A stretch of 64,000 nucleotides of DNA from NCBI RefSeq assembly GCF_019402645.1, contig NZ_VKKS01000001.1, forward strand, positions 3,264,920 to 3,328,919, in the 5' to 3' direction. Each line of letters begins with the position of its first letter. Positions within the stretch are counted from its first letter, which is position 1. A model generated the notes under the pieces. That model was given only the letters and a program-made list of their open reading frames with translations. It was not told the DNA's origin and ran no database searches. The translations under genes were made by a program, and so were the position numbers. The stretch is from Morganella morganii (GTDB taxonomy: Bacteria > Pseudomonadota > Gammaproteobacteria > Enterobacterales > Enterobacteriaceae). Of the stretch, positions 19,687-30,016 are shown piece after piece.

Positions 19687-22146
19687 TCAGGCCTTAACGA
19701 CTTCAACCAGGTTGGAATGGGACGGGTTCCCTTTCGCCAGCGGCGACGGGCGCTGAGTGGTTAACACGTTAATACTGCCCGCGTGATCGATACGGTTGCC
19801 ATCCGGGCTGTACCATGCGCCTTCACCCAGACCGACAACACCCGGCAGAATACGCGGTGTGACTTTCACATTGACGCGCACTTCCCCGCGGTCGTTGAAG
19901 ACCTTCACATTATCACCGTGAGCAATCCCGCGTTTCGCGGCATCCGCCGGGTTAATCCACAGCTCCTGCGGACAGGCAGCTTTCAGCACATCAACGTTGC
20001 CGTAAGTGGAGTGAGTTCGGGATTTGTAGTGGAAACCGGTCATCTGTAACGGGTATTTTTCCTGAAGCGGGTCACCGGCATGCTCAAAGCCTGCGGAATA
20101 GACCGGCAGCGGATGAATTTCATCCCCTTCATTCAGTTCCCAGGTATCACGGAGTTCCGCCAGCTGCGCGGAATAGATCTCGATTTTACCTGACGGTGTG
20201 GTCAGCGGGTTCGCCTGCGGGTCGTTGCGGAAATCGCGGTATGCCACATGGTGCCCCTGCGGATCACGTTTTTTGAAAATACCCTGCTTGCGGAATTCAT
20301 CGAACTCCGGCAGTTCCGGCAGTGCGGCGCGGGACTGTTCATACAGGTGGCGCAGCCACTCTTCCCGGGTACGGCCTTCGGTAAACTGCTCACCGACGCC
20401 CATACGTTTGGCAATTTCGCTGGTCATGTCATAAATATTACGGCTTTCAAAGCGCGGTGCGATCGCCTGATCGGCAAAAATCACATACGACATGTTACCC
20501 GCAGAAGCATCCAGGCAGAAATCCATCTGTTCGGAGGCGGTGCAGTCCGGCAGCAGGATATCGGCGTATTCGGCGGATGATGTCAGGTGGTTATCGATCA
20601 CCACAATCATCTCACACTTGCTTTCATCCTGAAGGATTTCATGGGTGCGGTTGATTTCAGAGTGCTGGTTTACCAGGCAGTTACCGGCATAGTTCCAGAC
20701 CATTTTGATCGGCACATCCAGCTTGTCTTTGCCGCGCACGCCATCACGGGTGGCAGTCATCTCTTCGCCGCGCAGAATGGCATCTGTCCACATAAACATG
20801 GAGATACTGGTTTTCACCGGGTTGGTCAAAGTCGGCATACGGACAAACGGGATAGCGTAAGAGCCTTCACGCGCACCAGTGTTACCGCCGTTAATCCCCA
20901 CGTTGCCGGTAAGAATAGACAGCATGGCAATCGCACGGGATGCAGTTTCGCCGTTTGAACGGCGCTGCGGCCCCCAGCCCTGGGTGATATACGCCGGTTT
21001 GGCGGTACCGATTTCCCGCGCCAGCTTCACAATCCGCGCCGCCGGAATACCGGTAATTTTTGCCGCCCATTCCGGGGTTCTCGCCACGCCGTCCGGCCCT
21101 TCACCTAAAATATAGGCTTTATAGTGGCCGTTGGCCGGAGTACCGGCAGGCATGGTGGTTTCGTCATAACCGACACAATATTTATCGAGGAACGGTTTAT
21201 CCACCAAATCCTCTTTAATCATCACATAAGCCAGCGCGCTGACGAGTGCGGCATCTGTCCCCGGACGGATCGGGATCCATTCATCCTCACGCCCTGCACC
21301 GGTATCGGTATAACGCGGATCGATGATAATCATGCGGGCATCGGATTTTTCACGTGCCTGCTCAACATAATAGGTTACACCGCCGCCGCTCATACGGGTT
21401 TCGCCCGGGTTATTCCCGAACATCACCACCAGCTTGCTGTTTTCAATATCTGACGGGCTGTTACCGTCCGCCCAGCCGCCGTAGGTATAATTCAGACCCG
21501 CTGCAATCTGCGCGGTACTGTAGTCGCCGTAATGATTCAGATAGCCGCCGCAGCAGTTCATCAGGCGGGCGATCAGCGTAGCTCCGGGCGGCCAGGATTT
21601 GGTCATGGTACCGCCGAGGGTACCGGTGCCGTAGTTGAGATAAATGGATTCGTTACCGTAATCGCGGATCAGGCGTTTCATGGTACCGGCGATGGTATCA
21701 AACGCTTCTTCCCAGGTAATACGCACGAATTTATTCTCACCGCGTTTACCGGCACGTTTCATCGGGTATTTCAGACGGTCAGGATTGTACACCCGGCGGC
21801 GCATGGAGCGACCGCGCAGACAGGCACGTACCTGATGCAGTTCTTCGTAAACATCGTCACCGGTATTGTCGGTTTCAACATATCTGATTTCGCCGTCAAC
21901 CACATGCATCCGTAACGGACAGCGGCTGCCGCAGTTAACCGTACAGGCACTCCAGACCACTTTTTCGTCAGACGCTGCCGCAGGTGCCGGGGTATTTTCA
22001 GCGGCAGAAGCCGCATGGCTGAACGGGAGAGATAACCCACCCGCTGCAACTGCCAGACCGCCTGCCGCACCGGAGGCTTTTACAAACCCGCGGCGCGTCA
22101 GCGGTGCAGTGAACAACGCCGTTTCTTTCATCTTTGTCATATACAT
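19687..22146 (-). CDS. dmsA: DMSO reductase molybdopterin subunit DmsA
   Basis: The 819-residue catalytic subunit has a twin-arginine leader (TRRGFVKASG near residues 18-27) and a signal stretch ending around SHAASAA. A CTVNCGSRCPL cluster near residue 68 is the FS0 iron-sulphur site, and the molybdopterin oxidoreductase and dinucleotide-binding domains follow. It reduces DMSO and amine N-oxides as an anaerobic electron acceptor. Three Met codons lie within the first six residues (22146, 22140, 22131), so the exact start is open. An FNR-like site lies 160 bp upstream. Confidence 0.95.
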   Translation of the reverse strand: MYMTKMKETALFTAPLTRRGFVKASGAAGGLAVAAGGLSLPFSHAASAAENTPAPAAASDEKVVWSACTVNCGSRCPLRMHVVDGEIRYVETDNTGDDVYEELHQVRACLRGRSMRRRVYNPDRLKYPMKRAGKRGENKFVRITWEEAFDTIAGTMKRLIRDYGNESIYLNYGTGTLGGTMTKSWPPGATLIARLMNCCGGYLNHYGDYSTAQIAAGLNYTYGGWADGNSPSDIENSKLVVMFGNNPGETRMSGGGVTYYVEQAREKSDARMIIIDPRYTDTGAGREDEWIPIRPGTDAALVSALAYVMIKEDLVDKPFLDKYCVGYDETTMPAGTPANGHYKAYILGEGPDGVARTPEWAAKITGIPAARIVKLAREIGTAKPAYITQGWGPQRRSNGETASRAIAMLSILTGNVGINGGNTGAREGSYAIPFVRMPTLTNPVKTSISMFMWTDAILRGEEMTATRDGVRGKDKLDVPIKMVWNYAGNCLVNQHSEINRTHEILQDESKCEMIVVIDNHLTSSAEYADILLPDCTASEQMDFCLDASAGNMSYVIFADQAIAPRFESRNIYDMTSEIAKRMGVGEQFTEGRTREEWLRHLYEQSRAALPELPEFDEFRKQGIFKKRDPQGHHVAYRDFRNDPQANPLTTPSGKIEIYSAQLAELRDTWELNEGDEIHPLPVYSAGFEHAGDPLQEKYPLQMTGFHYKSRTHSTYGNVDVLKAACPQELWINPADAAKRGIAHGDNVKVFNDRGEVRVNVKVTPRILPGVVGLGEGAWYSPDGNRIDHAGSINVLTTQRPSPLAKGNPSHSNLVEVVKA

Positions 22147-22306
22147 TGCTCGCTTAATTGGTTTTGTTATCGTTATTATTGTTATTGCCGGGTTAGTGGC
22201 TTATTGTCTGATTGCGACTGGTAACCATTCGCAATAAATTATTTGTAATACAATGACCTGCGGTTATTAACCTGTAGTTATTTTACGGTTTTACGATTCA
22301 GCCGGG

Positions 22307-22320
22307 TTGTTTTGTATCAA
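22307..22320. promoter_or_regulatory. FNR-like site between dmsA and the ferredoxin gene
   Basis: TTGTT-N4-ATCAA differs from the FNR consensus TTGAT-N4-ATCAA at one base. It lies 161 bp from the dmsA start and 169 bp from the 22489 start, in a 342-bp divergent region with no other gene. FNR control of dms genes is established in E. coli. Confidence 0.6.
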
Positions 22321-22488
22321 AAAATGAGTATGTAAAAAGCCGATTATTGATCCCGTCGGTGGCGGACAGCATCCGGTCATGGGAAAATAGTGACCAGCTC
22401 AATATAATGATCAGGCAAAGGGGTTAATGCTATCAGACGCAGCGTATTCAACTACCTGATAAACGGCGAAAAAACCATACCGCCGTCA

Positions 22489-23334
22489 GTGAATGATCAC
22501 TGTGTCAGGAAGAAACTCAAAAACAGTCAGTGTGATAACTGCGCCGCCTGCTGCCCGGCAGATGCGGTGACGTTCGGTTATCTCGACGTCAGAATTGATA
22601 ATGACCGCTGTTTTCAGTGCGGAAACTGCCTGTTTGTCTGCCCGTCTGATGCGATTGAACACATACCTGTCCGTGAACGCAGTTACAACAATAACGGGCA
22701 GTTGGTCGCGGAAAAAAAAGAAACGCCTGCCAGTACGGAAGAACTGCTGGTCTGGCACCGGCAATACCATATCCGCGGAATGCAGATAGCGGAGCCGGAA
22801 GCCGATAACTGGCTGCCGGTACTGGCAGAACTTAATCTGCGTCTGAAAGCGCTCGGAGAGCCGGTCTGGCAACTGGCCATCATCCCTCCTCCGCCGGTGG
22901 ATACCGGAAAACGTTTTGCATTATTCCGGCAAAAAACCGTCAGTACCGGGCTGAATACAGGCCGCGCCAGAACCGGTCTGAATGCACGCAAGAAACTCTG
23001 GCCGGATGACAGCTGGTTTGATGTGCGGCCGGATACGGAAAACTGTATTTTATGTACCGCCTGTGCGGCCGTGTGTCAGGAAGGGGCGATCACCATTGCG
23101 GATAATCAGTTTACCGTGGATAAAACCAAATGCAGCGGCTGTATGAGCTGCCGTGATGTCTGTTTCCCGAAAGCGATGGATGTCATACCACAGGCAGAAA
23201 AACACAGTCAGCCGGTTCGCTATGATTATTTTGATGCCCATTGCAGCAGTTGTCATCTGCCGTTTATGAGCTGGCGGCCGGGACAGACATTATGCCCGGT
23301 ATGCCGCTCACGGAAAGAAAAAGGCTGGTTGTAA
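22489..23334 (+). CDS. Multi-cluster 4Fe-4S protein divergent from dmsA
   Basis: The 281-residue soluble protein has two ferredoxin-like regions. The first has CDNCAACC and CFQCGNCLFVCPSDAI; the second has CILCTACAAVCQEGAI and CSGCMSCRDVCFPKAM. The C-terminus adds CSSCHLPF and CPVCRSRK, a zinc-ribbon-like pair. It could pass electrons to, or help mature, the DMSO reductase encoded on the other strand. I do not know a precise name. The assigned start is GTG at 22489, but the same frame is open back to 22411, and an AAAGGGG ribosome-binding motif at 22417-22423 suggests the real start may lie upstream. Confidence 0.82.
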   Translation: MNDHCVRKKLKNSQCDNCAACCPADAVTFGYLDVRIDNDRCFQCGNCLFVCPSDAIEHIPVRERSYNNNGQLVAEKKETPASTEELLVWHRQYHIRGMQIAEPEADNWLPVLAELNLRLKALGEPVWQLAIIPPPPVDTGKRFALFRQKTVSTGLNTGRARTGLNARKKLWPDDSWFDVRPDTENCILCTACAAVCQEGAITIADNQFTVDKTKCSGCMSCRDVCFPKAMDVIPQAEKHSQPVRYDYFDAHCSSCHLPFMSWRPGQTLCPVCRSRKEKGWL

Positions 23335-23340
23335 CGGATG

Positions 23341-23368
23341 TAAAAAAAGCGCCTTGCGGCGCTTTTTT
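23341..23368. terminator. Bidirectional terminator between the ferredoxin gene and trpS
   Basis: AAAAAAAGCGCC and GGCGCTTTTTT pair around TTGC. A-run and T-run flank the stem, serving both convergent genes. Confidence 0.93.
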
Positions 23369-23387
23369 CATTCTGTCTGTCACATGG

Positions 23388-24416
23388 TTACAGCGGACGG
23401 CGCACAAAACCAATGGCGTCGTGTACTTTATCCAGTGTGACCTGTGCGCGGGCAGACGCTTTCTCAGCACCCTCTTTCATCACGCGGTTCAGTAACACAT
23501 CATCGTTACGGATTTCGTGATAGCGGGTCTGTAACTCTGTCAGCATACCGGAAACCGCATCAGCTACCGCACCTTTGAGGTGACCGTACATCTGACCTTC
23601 AAATTCTGCTTCCAGCGCAGCAACCGGTTTGCCGGTCACGCCGGAGAGGATATCCAGCAGGTTGGAGACCCCCGGTTTATTTTCCAAATCATAAATCACA
23701 CGAGGCGGCTCTTCAGAGTCTGTCACCGCGCGTTTGATTTTCTTCGCTGCCGATTTCGGATCTTCCAGCAGTGCGATCAGGTTGTTACGGTTGTCATCAG
23801 ATTTCGACATTTTTTTCGCCGGGTCCTGTAACGCCATCACACGGGAGCCGCCTGCCGGGATAAACGGATCCGGCACTACAAATACATCACCGTAAATGGC
23901 ATTGAAGCGCTGTGCGATATCGCGGCTCAGTTCCAGATGCTGTTTCTGGTCGATACCGACCGGTACCTGGTTGGTCTGATACAGCAGGATATCTGCGGCC
24001 ATCAGTACCGGATAATCAAACAGGCCGGCGTTGATGTTTTCGGCATGACGGGCAGATTTATCTTTAAACTGTGTCATGCGGCTCAGTTCGCCGAAATAGG
24101 TGTAGCAGTTCAGAGCCCAGCCCAGCTGTGCATGCTGCGGCACATGGGACTGCACAAACAGAGTGTTTTTCGCCGGTTCCAGACCACAGGCCATATAGAG
24201 CGACAGCGTATCCAGTGTGCGCTTGCGCAGCTCCGCCGGATCCTGACGGACTGTGATCGCGTGCTGGTCAACGATGCAGTAAATGCAGTCAAAATCATCC
24301 TGCATTTTCACCCACTGGCGCAGCGCGCCCATGTAGTTACCGATAGTCAGTTCGCCGGAAGGCTGTGCACCGCTGAAAACAACAGGTTTGTGTGCTTTGG
24401 TGTTAGTTCCGCTCAT
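23388..24416 (-). CDS. trpS: Tryptophanyl-tRNA synthetase TrpS
   Basis: The 342-residue class I synthetase has the HIGH-like motif [13 protein letters not shown] near residue 20 and KMSKS at [10 protein letters not shown] near residue 195. It charges tRNA-Trp. I start at the ATG at 24416, which has AGGAAGG nine bases ahead; the frame is open further but overlaps gph. It is the last gene of dam-rpe-gph-trpS, two bases after the gph stop. Confidence 0.97.
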   Translation of the reverse strand: MSGTNTKAHKPVVFSGAQPSGELTIGNYMGALRQWVKMQDDFDCIYCIVDQHAITVRQDPAELRKRTLDTLSLYMACGLEPAKNTLFVQSHVPQHAQLGWALNCYTYFGELSRMTQFKDKSARHAENINAGLFDYPVLMAADILLYQTNQVPVGIDQKQHLELSRDIAQRFNAIYGDVFVVPDPFIPAGGSRVMALQDPAKKMSKSDDNRNNLIALLEDPKSAAKKIKRAVTDSEEPPRVIYDLENKPGVSNLLDILSGVTGKPVAALEAEFEGQMYGHLKGAVADAVSGMLTELQTRYHEIRNDDVLLNRVMKEGAEKASARAQVTLDKVHDAIGFVRRPL

Positions 24417-24418
24417 GA

Positions 24419-25138
24419 TTATCCTTCCTGATGAGTTAACGGAGACAGTCCGAGCGCCGGCAGCAAACCTGCGAAATCGGACAGTACGCAATCCGGGTTG
24501 CTGTCAGCAATCGGAATACCGTAGTTGTAGCCGTAGGTCAGACCGACACACGGACATTCCGCTGCCTGTGCCGCCAGGATGTCATTGCGGGAATCCCCGA
24601 CAAACAGCAACTCTTCCTTACGCAGCCCGAACTCACCCAGTGTCAGGTAGAGCGGTGCCGGATGCGGCTTTTTATTTTTCACATCATCCCCGCCGAGAAC
24701 GACAGAGAAGAAATCAGCAATATCCAGCTCTTTCAGCAGCGGGGCAATAAACGGGGTTGGTTTGTTGGTGACAATAGCCAGATCCATGCCCGCATCCGCC
24801 AGTACCTGTAGTGTCGGCTTCACGTGTGCAAACAGCGGACTGCCGGTTTTCACAGCATCAGCATAGAATTCATCAAATAACTGACGGCATTTTGCGTGCA
24901 GCGTGGCATCCGGTGCAGAACCGGCCGCCCATATCAGTGCGCGCTCCAGTAAAATATCAACGCCGTTACCAATCCAGACAGTGACATTCTCTTTCCCGGC
25001 TTTCTGATAGCCGAGCGCCTCTAACGCACGGTCCGTGGCATCTGCCAGGCCGTGAATACTGTCAACCAATGTGCCGTCCAGGTCAAATGCGACGGCTTTA
25101 ATCCCTGTAAATTGCTGTACTGCTGTTTTTTCTGTCAT
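24419..25138 (-). CDS. gph: Phosphoglycolate phosphatase Gph
   Basis: The 239-residue HAD-superfamily hydrolase shows motif [11 protein letters not shown] (residues 18-27), motif II VTNKPT and motif [10 protein letters not shown]. It removes 2-phosphoglycolate formed when oxidative DNA ends are repaired. The start overlaps the rpe stop by 4 bp. Confidence 0.95.
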   Translation of the reverse strand: MTEKTAVQQFTGIKAVAFDLDGTLVDSIHGLADATDRALEALGYQKAGKENVTVWIGNGVDILLERALIWAAGSAPDATLHAKCRQLFDEFYADAVKTGSPLFAHVKPTLQVLADAGMDLAIVTNKPTPFIAPLLKELDIADFFSVVLGGDDVKNKKPHPAPLYLTLGEFGLRKEELLFVGDSRNDILAAQAAECPCVGLTYGYNYGIPIADSNPDCVLSDFAGLLPALGLSPLTHQEG

Positions 25139-25809
25139 GCTGAAACCTTTGTTAATTCTTTACGCATATCATCAATCACGGCTTTGTAATCCGGTTTACC
25201 AAAAATCGCGGAACCGGCCACAAACATATCCGCACCGGCCTGCGCCACTGCCGCGATATTTTCAGTCTTAATTCCGCCATCGACTTCCAGGCGGATGTCA
25301 CGTCCGCCGGCATCAATGCGGCGGCGGACTTCTTCCACTTTTTTCAGTGTTTCCGGAATAAAGGACTGACCACCGAAGCCCGGGTTTACCGACATCAGCA
25401 GGATCAGATCCAGTTTATCAATAACATAATCGAGGTAACTGAGCGGCGTAGCCGGGTTGAATACCAGACCCGGTTTACAGCCGCATTCACGGATAAGCTG
25501 AATGGTGCGATCAACGTGTTCGCTCGCTTCCGCGTGAAATGAAATGTAGGTTGCGCCAGCTTTGGCAAAGTCCGGCACAATGCGGTCTACCGGTTTGACC
25601 ATCAGATGCACATCGATCGGCGCGGTAATACCGTAATCACGCAGTGCCTTACACACCATCGGCCCGATAGTCAGGTTCGGGACATAATGGTTGTCCATCA
25701 CATCGAAGTGAACCACATCGCCGCCTGCGGCGAGGACCTTCGCGGTGTCTTCCCCCAGACGGGCAAAGTCAGCAGATAAAATGGACGGAGCAATCAAAAA
25801 CTCTTTCAT
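25135..25809 (-). CDS. rpe: Ribulose-phosphate 3-epimerase Rpe
   Basis: The 224-residue TIM-barrel enzyme begins with the typical [16 protein letters not shown]. Metal ligands lie in [12 protein letters not shown] and the block [13 protein letters not shown] is conserved; a second catalytic Asp is in EVDGGI. It interconverts ribulose-5-phosphate and xylulose-5-phosphate in the pentose phosphate pathway. Overlaps gph by 4 bp. Confidence 0.97.
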   Translation of the reverse strand: MKEFLIAPSILSADFARLGEDTAKVLAAGGDVVHFDVMDNHYVPNLTIGPMVCKALRDYGITAPIDVHLMVKPVDRIVPDFAKAGATYISFHAEASEHVDRTIQLIRECGCKPGLVFNPATPLSYLDYVIDKLDLILLMSVNPGFGGQSFIPETLKKVEEVRRRIDAGGRDIRLEVDGGIKTENIAAVAQAGADMFVAGSAIFGKPDYKAVIDDMRKELTKVSA

Positions 25810-25849
25810 TCCTGTTTCCTCTTAATAAGACGCCGCCGGGTTCAACGGC

Positions 25850-26668
25850 TTACTGTCCGCGGTAAAGCGCCAGTAATTCATTCACTTTCTGGCGGTTAAG
25901 TGTGTTGCGGCTGATAGTGCGGCGCACTTTGACAATATGCAGTTGCGCCTGATGATACCACTCCCGGGTCAGGGGGGTGTCATGATTCGAAATCAGAACC
26001 GGAATTTTGCGATCCGACGAAAGCATTTGTGCAAGCTGAGCCAGATTCTGCTGCTCCGGCAACCCGAACCCGCTGGTGTGATACGCCGTAAAATTGGCTG
26101 TCAGTGATAACGGCGCATAAGGCGGATCACAATAGACGATATCCCCGGTGCCTGCATTTTCCATGCTGGTCACATAAGACTGGCAGACAAACATGGCGTT
26201 GCGGGCTTTTTCCGCGAACCACAGCAGTTCGGCTTCCGGGAAATAGGGTTTGCGATAGCGCCCGAAAGGCACATTAAACCGGCCTTTGGAATTATAACGG
26301 CACAGGCCGTTATAACAATGGCGGTTCAGATAGAGAAACAGAATGCTGCGCTCGAAATGATCCGTGCTCTGATTAAACCGTTCCCGCAGGGCATAATACT
26401 GTAATTCATCATTAAATTGCGGTGTGAACAGCTTACGGGACTCATCGATAAATTCCTGAGTCCGCAGTTTCACCATCGTGTAGAGGTGGATCAGATCGCT
26501 GTTGATATCCGCCAGCACATAGCGCGGATAATCTGTATTGAGAAAAACCGACCCCGCGCCGACAAAGGGCTCTATCAGACAGTCACCCTCCGGCAGATGC
26601 CGTTTTATTTCATCTGCCAGAGTGTATTTTCCGCCGGCCCACTTCAAAAATGCGCGTTGTTTCTTCAT
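25850..26668 (-). CDS. dam: DNA adenine methylase Dam
   Basis: The 272-residue N6-adenine methyltransferase recognises GATC. FLKWAGGKYTL near the start and EPFVGAGSVF bind S-adenosylmethionine, and the catalytic DPPY is in YCDPPYAPLS near residue 183. It directs mismatch repair, replication timing and gene regulation. I start at the ATG at 26668 (MKKQRAFLKWAGGKY), which lines up with E. coli Dam; an ATG five codons earlier at 26683 is also possible. It lies between damX and rpe as in E. coli. Confidence 0.95.
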   Translation of the reverse strand: MKKQRAFLKWAGGKYTLADEIKRHLPEGDCLIEPFVGAGSVFLNTDYPRYVLADINSDLIHLYTMVKLRTQEFIDESRKLFTPQFNDELQYYALRERFNQSTDHFERSILFLYLNRHCYNGLCRYNSKGRFNVPFGRYRKPYFPEAELLWFAEKARNAMFVCQSYVTSMENAGTGDIVYCDPPYAPLSLTANFTAYHTSGFGLPEQQNLAQLAQMLSSDRKIPVLISNHDTPLTREWYHQAQLHIVKVRRTISRNTLNRQKVNELLALYRGQ

Positions 26669-26758
26669 GCTGTCTGTAATCATTGCTCAAAAAGGCCAGA
26701 GCCGCCGATTCTGCTCTGTTTCAGACAGCAAATCAGCACCTGACGGAATCCGTGTTTA

Positions 26759-27715
26759 TTATTTCATGTCCTGATGCACTTGCTGCATCTTTCTGACCCA
26801 CGGTTTTTTCCCCTGAATTTCAGCCGGCAGACGCTCAACTTCCCGTTTTGCATCCCCGACTGTCGGGAAATTACCGTACACCAGGACGTACCACGATTTT
26901 CCGTTACGTGTTGTCTCATAAACCTGATAGTTGGATAAACCATGCTTCTGTGCAAAGGCTTTCAGTGTATCCGCACGGCTCGCACTGCTCAGTTGCAGGG
27001 TATAGTTCCCGGCAGGTGCTTTGGCGATCGCGGTACCGCTTTTTGACGGTGCCGGTGCGGCTGTCGCCGGTTTGGTGGTTTCACGCGGTTTGGCCGGTGT
27101 TGCCGTGGTGGTTTTCACCGGCTGCGGTTTCACCTGCTGTACCGGTTTTTTCGGCTCTTCCTGCGGTGCGACCACCGGCGGCAGATTATTCATGTTCTGC
27201 TGCGCCGCATTATTGATACCCGCCTGTGTGTTTCCCTGATTCAGGGCATCGTTAATATCCCCCGGGATGTCCACGCGCTGACCGGTACCGGTTGTCTGTG
27301 ACGGCTGCTGTGCCTGTGTCGGCAGATTGCTGACAGCCGGAAGATTCACGCCGGTCTGCCCGCCCTGTGACGGAACCGGTTCGGCCGGCTGTAACTGTGT
27401 CGCACCATCATTATTGCCGGTGCCGAGGGTAATCGGGCGCTCGCCGTTTTGTGCCTGCTGCGGTGCTTCCGGTTCTGACGGCGATTTCAGCGCAGAACTT
27501 ATCGCAATAATCAGTAATACCAGGACCACAACCGCCACGCCAATCATCATCTGCTGGCGGGAGACGGCAAACTTAGGCCGTGACTGCTGCGGGCGCGGAC
27601 GCGGATTACGGCGTTCAGGACGCTCCGGCCTGTCAGATGCATCCGGCCGGATAGATTCATCATCCGGCCGGCTGAAAATCTGTGGTTCTTGCTTTTCGGG
27701 TTTAAAGCCGTCCAT
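26759..27715 (-). CDS. damX: Cell-division SPOR-domain protein DamX
   Basis: The 318-residue protein is shorter than E. coli DamX (428). It has an Arg/Pro-rich cytoplasmic N-terminus, one membrane helix (QQMMIGVAVVVLVLLIIAI, residues about 54-72), a long Gln/Pro/Thr-rich periplasmic linker, and a C-terminal SPOR domain from about residue 235 (GNYTLQLSSASRADTLKAF). SPOR binds denuded glycan strands at the septum. The length difference lies mainly in the linker. Located 75 bp upstream of dam. Confidence 0.93.
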   Translation of the reverse strand: MDGFKPEKQEPQIFSRPDDESIRPDASDRPERPERRNPRPRPQQSRPKFAVSRQQMMIGVAVVVLVLLIIAISSALKSPSEPEAPQQAQNGERPITLGTGNNDGATQLQPAEPVPSQGGQTGVNLPAVSNLPTQAQQPSQTTGTGQRVDIPGDINDALNQGNTQAGINNAAQQNMNNLPPVVAPQEEPKKPVQQVKPQPVKTTTATPAKPRETTKPATAAPAPSKSGTAIAKAPAGNYTLQLSSASRADTLKAFAQKHGLSNYQVYETTRNGKSWYVLVYGNFPTVGDAKREVERLPAEIQGKKPWVRKMQQVHQDMK

Positions 27716-27863
27716 TTTGCCCTCCCATCAGAGCAGAAACTGTGTCTTTGGATATAACAGAAGAGAACTGACGTCCGGTGAGCACGTCATAATGCGTAGT
27801 GTAACCATTTTCCCGGCACTCAGCGAGACAGATATAAAAAAACATTCTGCCCCGCTTCTCCCG

Positions 27864-28946
27864 TTACACGGACTGAATAGCAGCCAGAACCTTGTCATGC
27901 GGGATATCCGCCCGGACAACTGACCGGCCGATAGTTTCCGGGACAATCAGATGCAGTTTACCGCCCTGTACTTTTTTATCCCGCATCATGTGCGGCAGAT
28001 ACGCTTCCGCCGGCATAGATTCCGGTCCGCTCACCGGCAGCCCGGCGCGGGTAAGCAGCGCAATGACCCGCTCTGTCTCTTCCGGGCGGAAGGTGCCGAG
28101 CAGTTCAGCAGTACGTGCAGCCATCACCATCCCTGCGGCGACTGCCTCGCCGTGCAGCCAGACACCGTAGCCCATCTCCGCCTCAATGGCGTGGCCGAAT
28201 GTGTGGCCGAGATTCAGCTGTGCGCGCAGACCGCGGGTCTCTTTCTCATCCGCAGCCACTACCTGTGCTTTCAGCTCGCAGCAGCGGCGGATGCAGTACG
28301 CCATCGCCTTCGGCTCAAGCGACAGCAGACGATCAATATTGTTTTCCAGCCAGATAAAGAAATCATGATCCAGAATAATGCCGTACTTGATGACTTCCGC
28401 CAGCCCCGAGGCCAGCTCACGGCGCGGCAGGGTTTTCAGGCAGTCGAGATCAATCACCACATTTACCGGCTGCCAGAAGGCACCGATCATATTTTTGCCC
28501 AGCGGATGGTTCACGCCGGTTTTACCGCCGACAGAAGAATCCACCTGAGACAACAATGTGGTCGGCACCTGGATAAAACGGACACCACGCTGATAGCCCG
28601 CGGCCGCAAATCCGGTCAGATCACCGATAACACCACCGCCCAGTGCAATCAGCGTGGTATCACGCCCGTGATTATTTTCCAGCAGTGCGGTAAAAATACG
28701 GTCAAGGGTGGTCAGGGATTTATACTGCTCGCCGTCCGGCAGAATCACAAAATCTGCCAGCACACCGGCGTGCGCAAGGTTGTCAGTCAGTGTCTGAAGG
28801 TACAGCGGGGCAAGGGTTTCGTTAGTGACTATCATTGCACGCTGACCGGCGGTCAGCGGCGCAAAGGTGCCGGAAAGGGAAAAGAGACCCGGAGCAATTG
28901 AAATAGGATAAGCACGCTCACCCAGAGTCACAGTCACTTTTTCCAT
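27864..28946 (-). CDS. aroB: 3-dehydroquinate synthase AroB
   Basis: The 360-residue protein has the expected length. The NAD-binding [10 protein letters not shown] and [13 protein letters not shown] blocks and metal ligands in GEAVAAGM and the GHTFGHAIE motif are present. It cyclises DAHP to 3-dehydroquinate, the second shikimate step. It follows aroK by 31 bp in the same direction. Confidence 0.97.
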   Translation of the reverse strand: MEKVTVTLGERAYPISIAPGLFSLSGTFAPLTAGQRAMIVTNETLAPLYLQTLTDNLAHAGVLADFVILPDGEQYKSLTTLDRIFTALLENNHGRDTTLIALGGGVIGDLTGFAAAGYQRGVRFIQVPTTLLSQVDSSVGGKTGVNHPLGKNMIGAFWQPVNVVIDLDCLKTLPRRELASGLAEVIKYGIILDHDFFIWLENNIDRLLSLEPKAMAYCIRRCCELKAQVVAADEKETRGLRAQLNLGHTFGHAIEAEMGYGVWLHGEAVAAGMVMAARTAELLGTFRPEETERVIALLTRAGLPVSGPESMPAEAYLPHMMRDKKVQGGKLHLIVPETIGRSVVRADIPHDKVLAAIQSV

Positions 28947-28977
28947 GGCACCTCCGCATGTTGCCGGTAATATGAAA

Positions 28978-29502
28978 TTAACTGTTGGTTTCTAACAGTT
29001 CAATGATTTGATTTGCAACCACTTTCGCACTCTGGTCATCGGTGTGGATAGTGATATCCGCGATCTCTTCATACATCGGATTGCGTTCATCAGCCAGTTT
29101 GACCAGGACTTCCCGGACCGGCTCATCGACCTGTAACAACGGACGCTTTTTATCGCGCTGTGTCCGGGCCAGTTGTTTTTCAATATTGGTCTCAAGGTAC
29201 ACAACCACACCCCGCGCAGACAGGCGGTTGCGGGTCTCCCGTGACTTGACGGAACCCCCGCCGGTAGCCAGGACGATACCCTGCTTTTCAGTCAGTTCAT
29301 TGATGATTTTTTCTTCACGCAGGCGAAAACCTTCTTCACCTTCGACATCAAACACCCAGCCCACATCGGCTCCGGTGCGGCGTTCAATTTCCTGGTCGGA
29401 ATCAAAGAATTCCATATTTAATTGCTGAGCCAGCTGACGACCAATAGTACTTTTGCCGGCACCCATCGGGCCGACAAGAAAGATATTGCGTTTCTCTGCC
29501 AT
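28978..29502 (-). CDS. aroK: Shikimate kinase AroK
   Basis: The 174-residue P-loop kinase has Walker [10 protein letters not shown] at residues 11-19, the shikimate-binding [11 protein letters not shown] and the lid region RDKKRPLL. It phosphorylates shikimate with ATP. It heads the aroK-aroB-damX-dam-rpe-gph-trpS series. Its promoter should lie in 29503-29700. Confidence 0.97.
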   Translation of the reverse strand: MAEKRNIFLVGPMGAGKSTIGRQLAQQLNMEFFDSDQEIERRTGADVGWVFDVEGEEGFRLREEKIINELTEKQGIVLATGGGSVKSRETRNRLSARGVVVYLETNIEKQLARTQRDKKRPLLQVDEPVREVLVKLADERNPMYEEIADITIHTDDQSAKVVANQIIELLETNS

Positions 29503-30016
29503 GTTTTTGGTATAACTAAGAATATTCGTTAATGATAACCCGCCCCGCTCACCCGATCAGCGGCGGGACCTCAAATGAAACCTCATGAGTGAATCTGCGT
29601 GAGTAACCTGAAATTATCTCAGCACATTCAGCCCGATTGCAACCATACCGGTACAAAACCGGAAGATACCTCAGGTGCTGCTGTGTGACGCCTGTCGCAA
29701 TCCGGCCTCTGAACATCCGCACATACTATCATAACGCCTGCGAAAAACCGCGCCTTATATTTCCGTGAATCCTCCTGAAAACAGGAGCTGTACAGAAATA
29801 TAAGGCGCGATCTGAAAATCAGGACGTTATCCGTCAACGGATTAACGGCATATTTTACGGCGGCAGTGATTTCATACCTGCTAAATTTGCTAACTCTTGT
29901 ATGCTAAATCGTTGCAATCGTCAAATGTATAACACCGCAGGACCGGTAAAAAAAACGGTTATTCTGCGCATATTCTCCGTGAATAATGATACAACGTGCT
30001 GATATTGATACAGTTA
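29503..30016. other. 514-bp gene-free stretch between aroK and hofQ
   Basis: No credible gene is visible. It should contain the aroK promoter at its left end and the 3' end of the hof transcript at its right end. The one strong structural feature is the hairpin at 29749-29809. Confidence 0.6.
29749..29809. repeat. Long compound hairpin of unknown role
   Basis: CGCGCCTTATATTTC (29749-29763) pairs perfectly over 15 bp with the arm at 29795-29809. Inside lies a second stem, CTCCTG (29772-29777) with CAGGAG (29782-29787), around AAAA. No T-run follows on either strand, so a simple terminator is unlikely. It could be a mobile palindromic repeat, a structured RNA or a processing site. Confidence 0.65.

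Noticed and set aside
27951..28901. A 316-codon open frame on the plus strand
   Set aside because: It lies wholly antisense to aroB, which is intact and well matched. The frame is open because of codon bias in aroB.
29628..29837. A 69-codon open frame on the minus strand between aroK and hofQ
   Set aside because: It runs through both arms of the 61-bp hairpin, lacks a convincing RBS and shows no domain.
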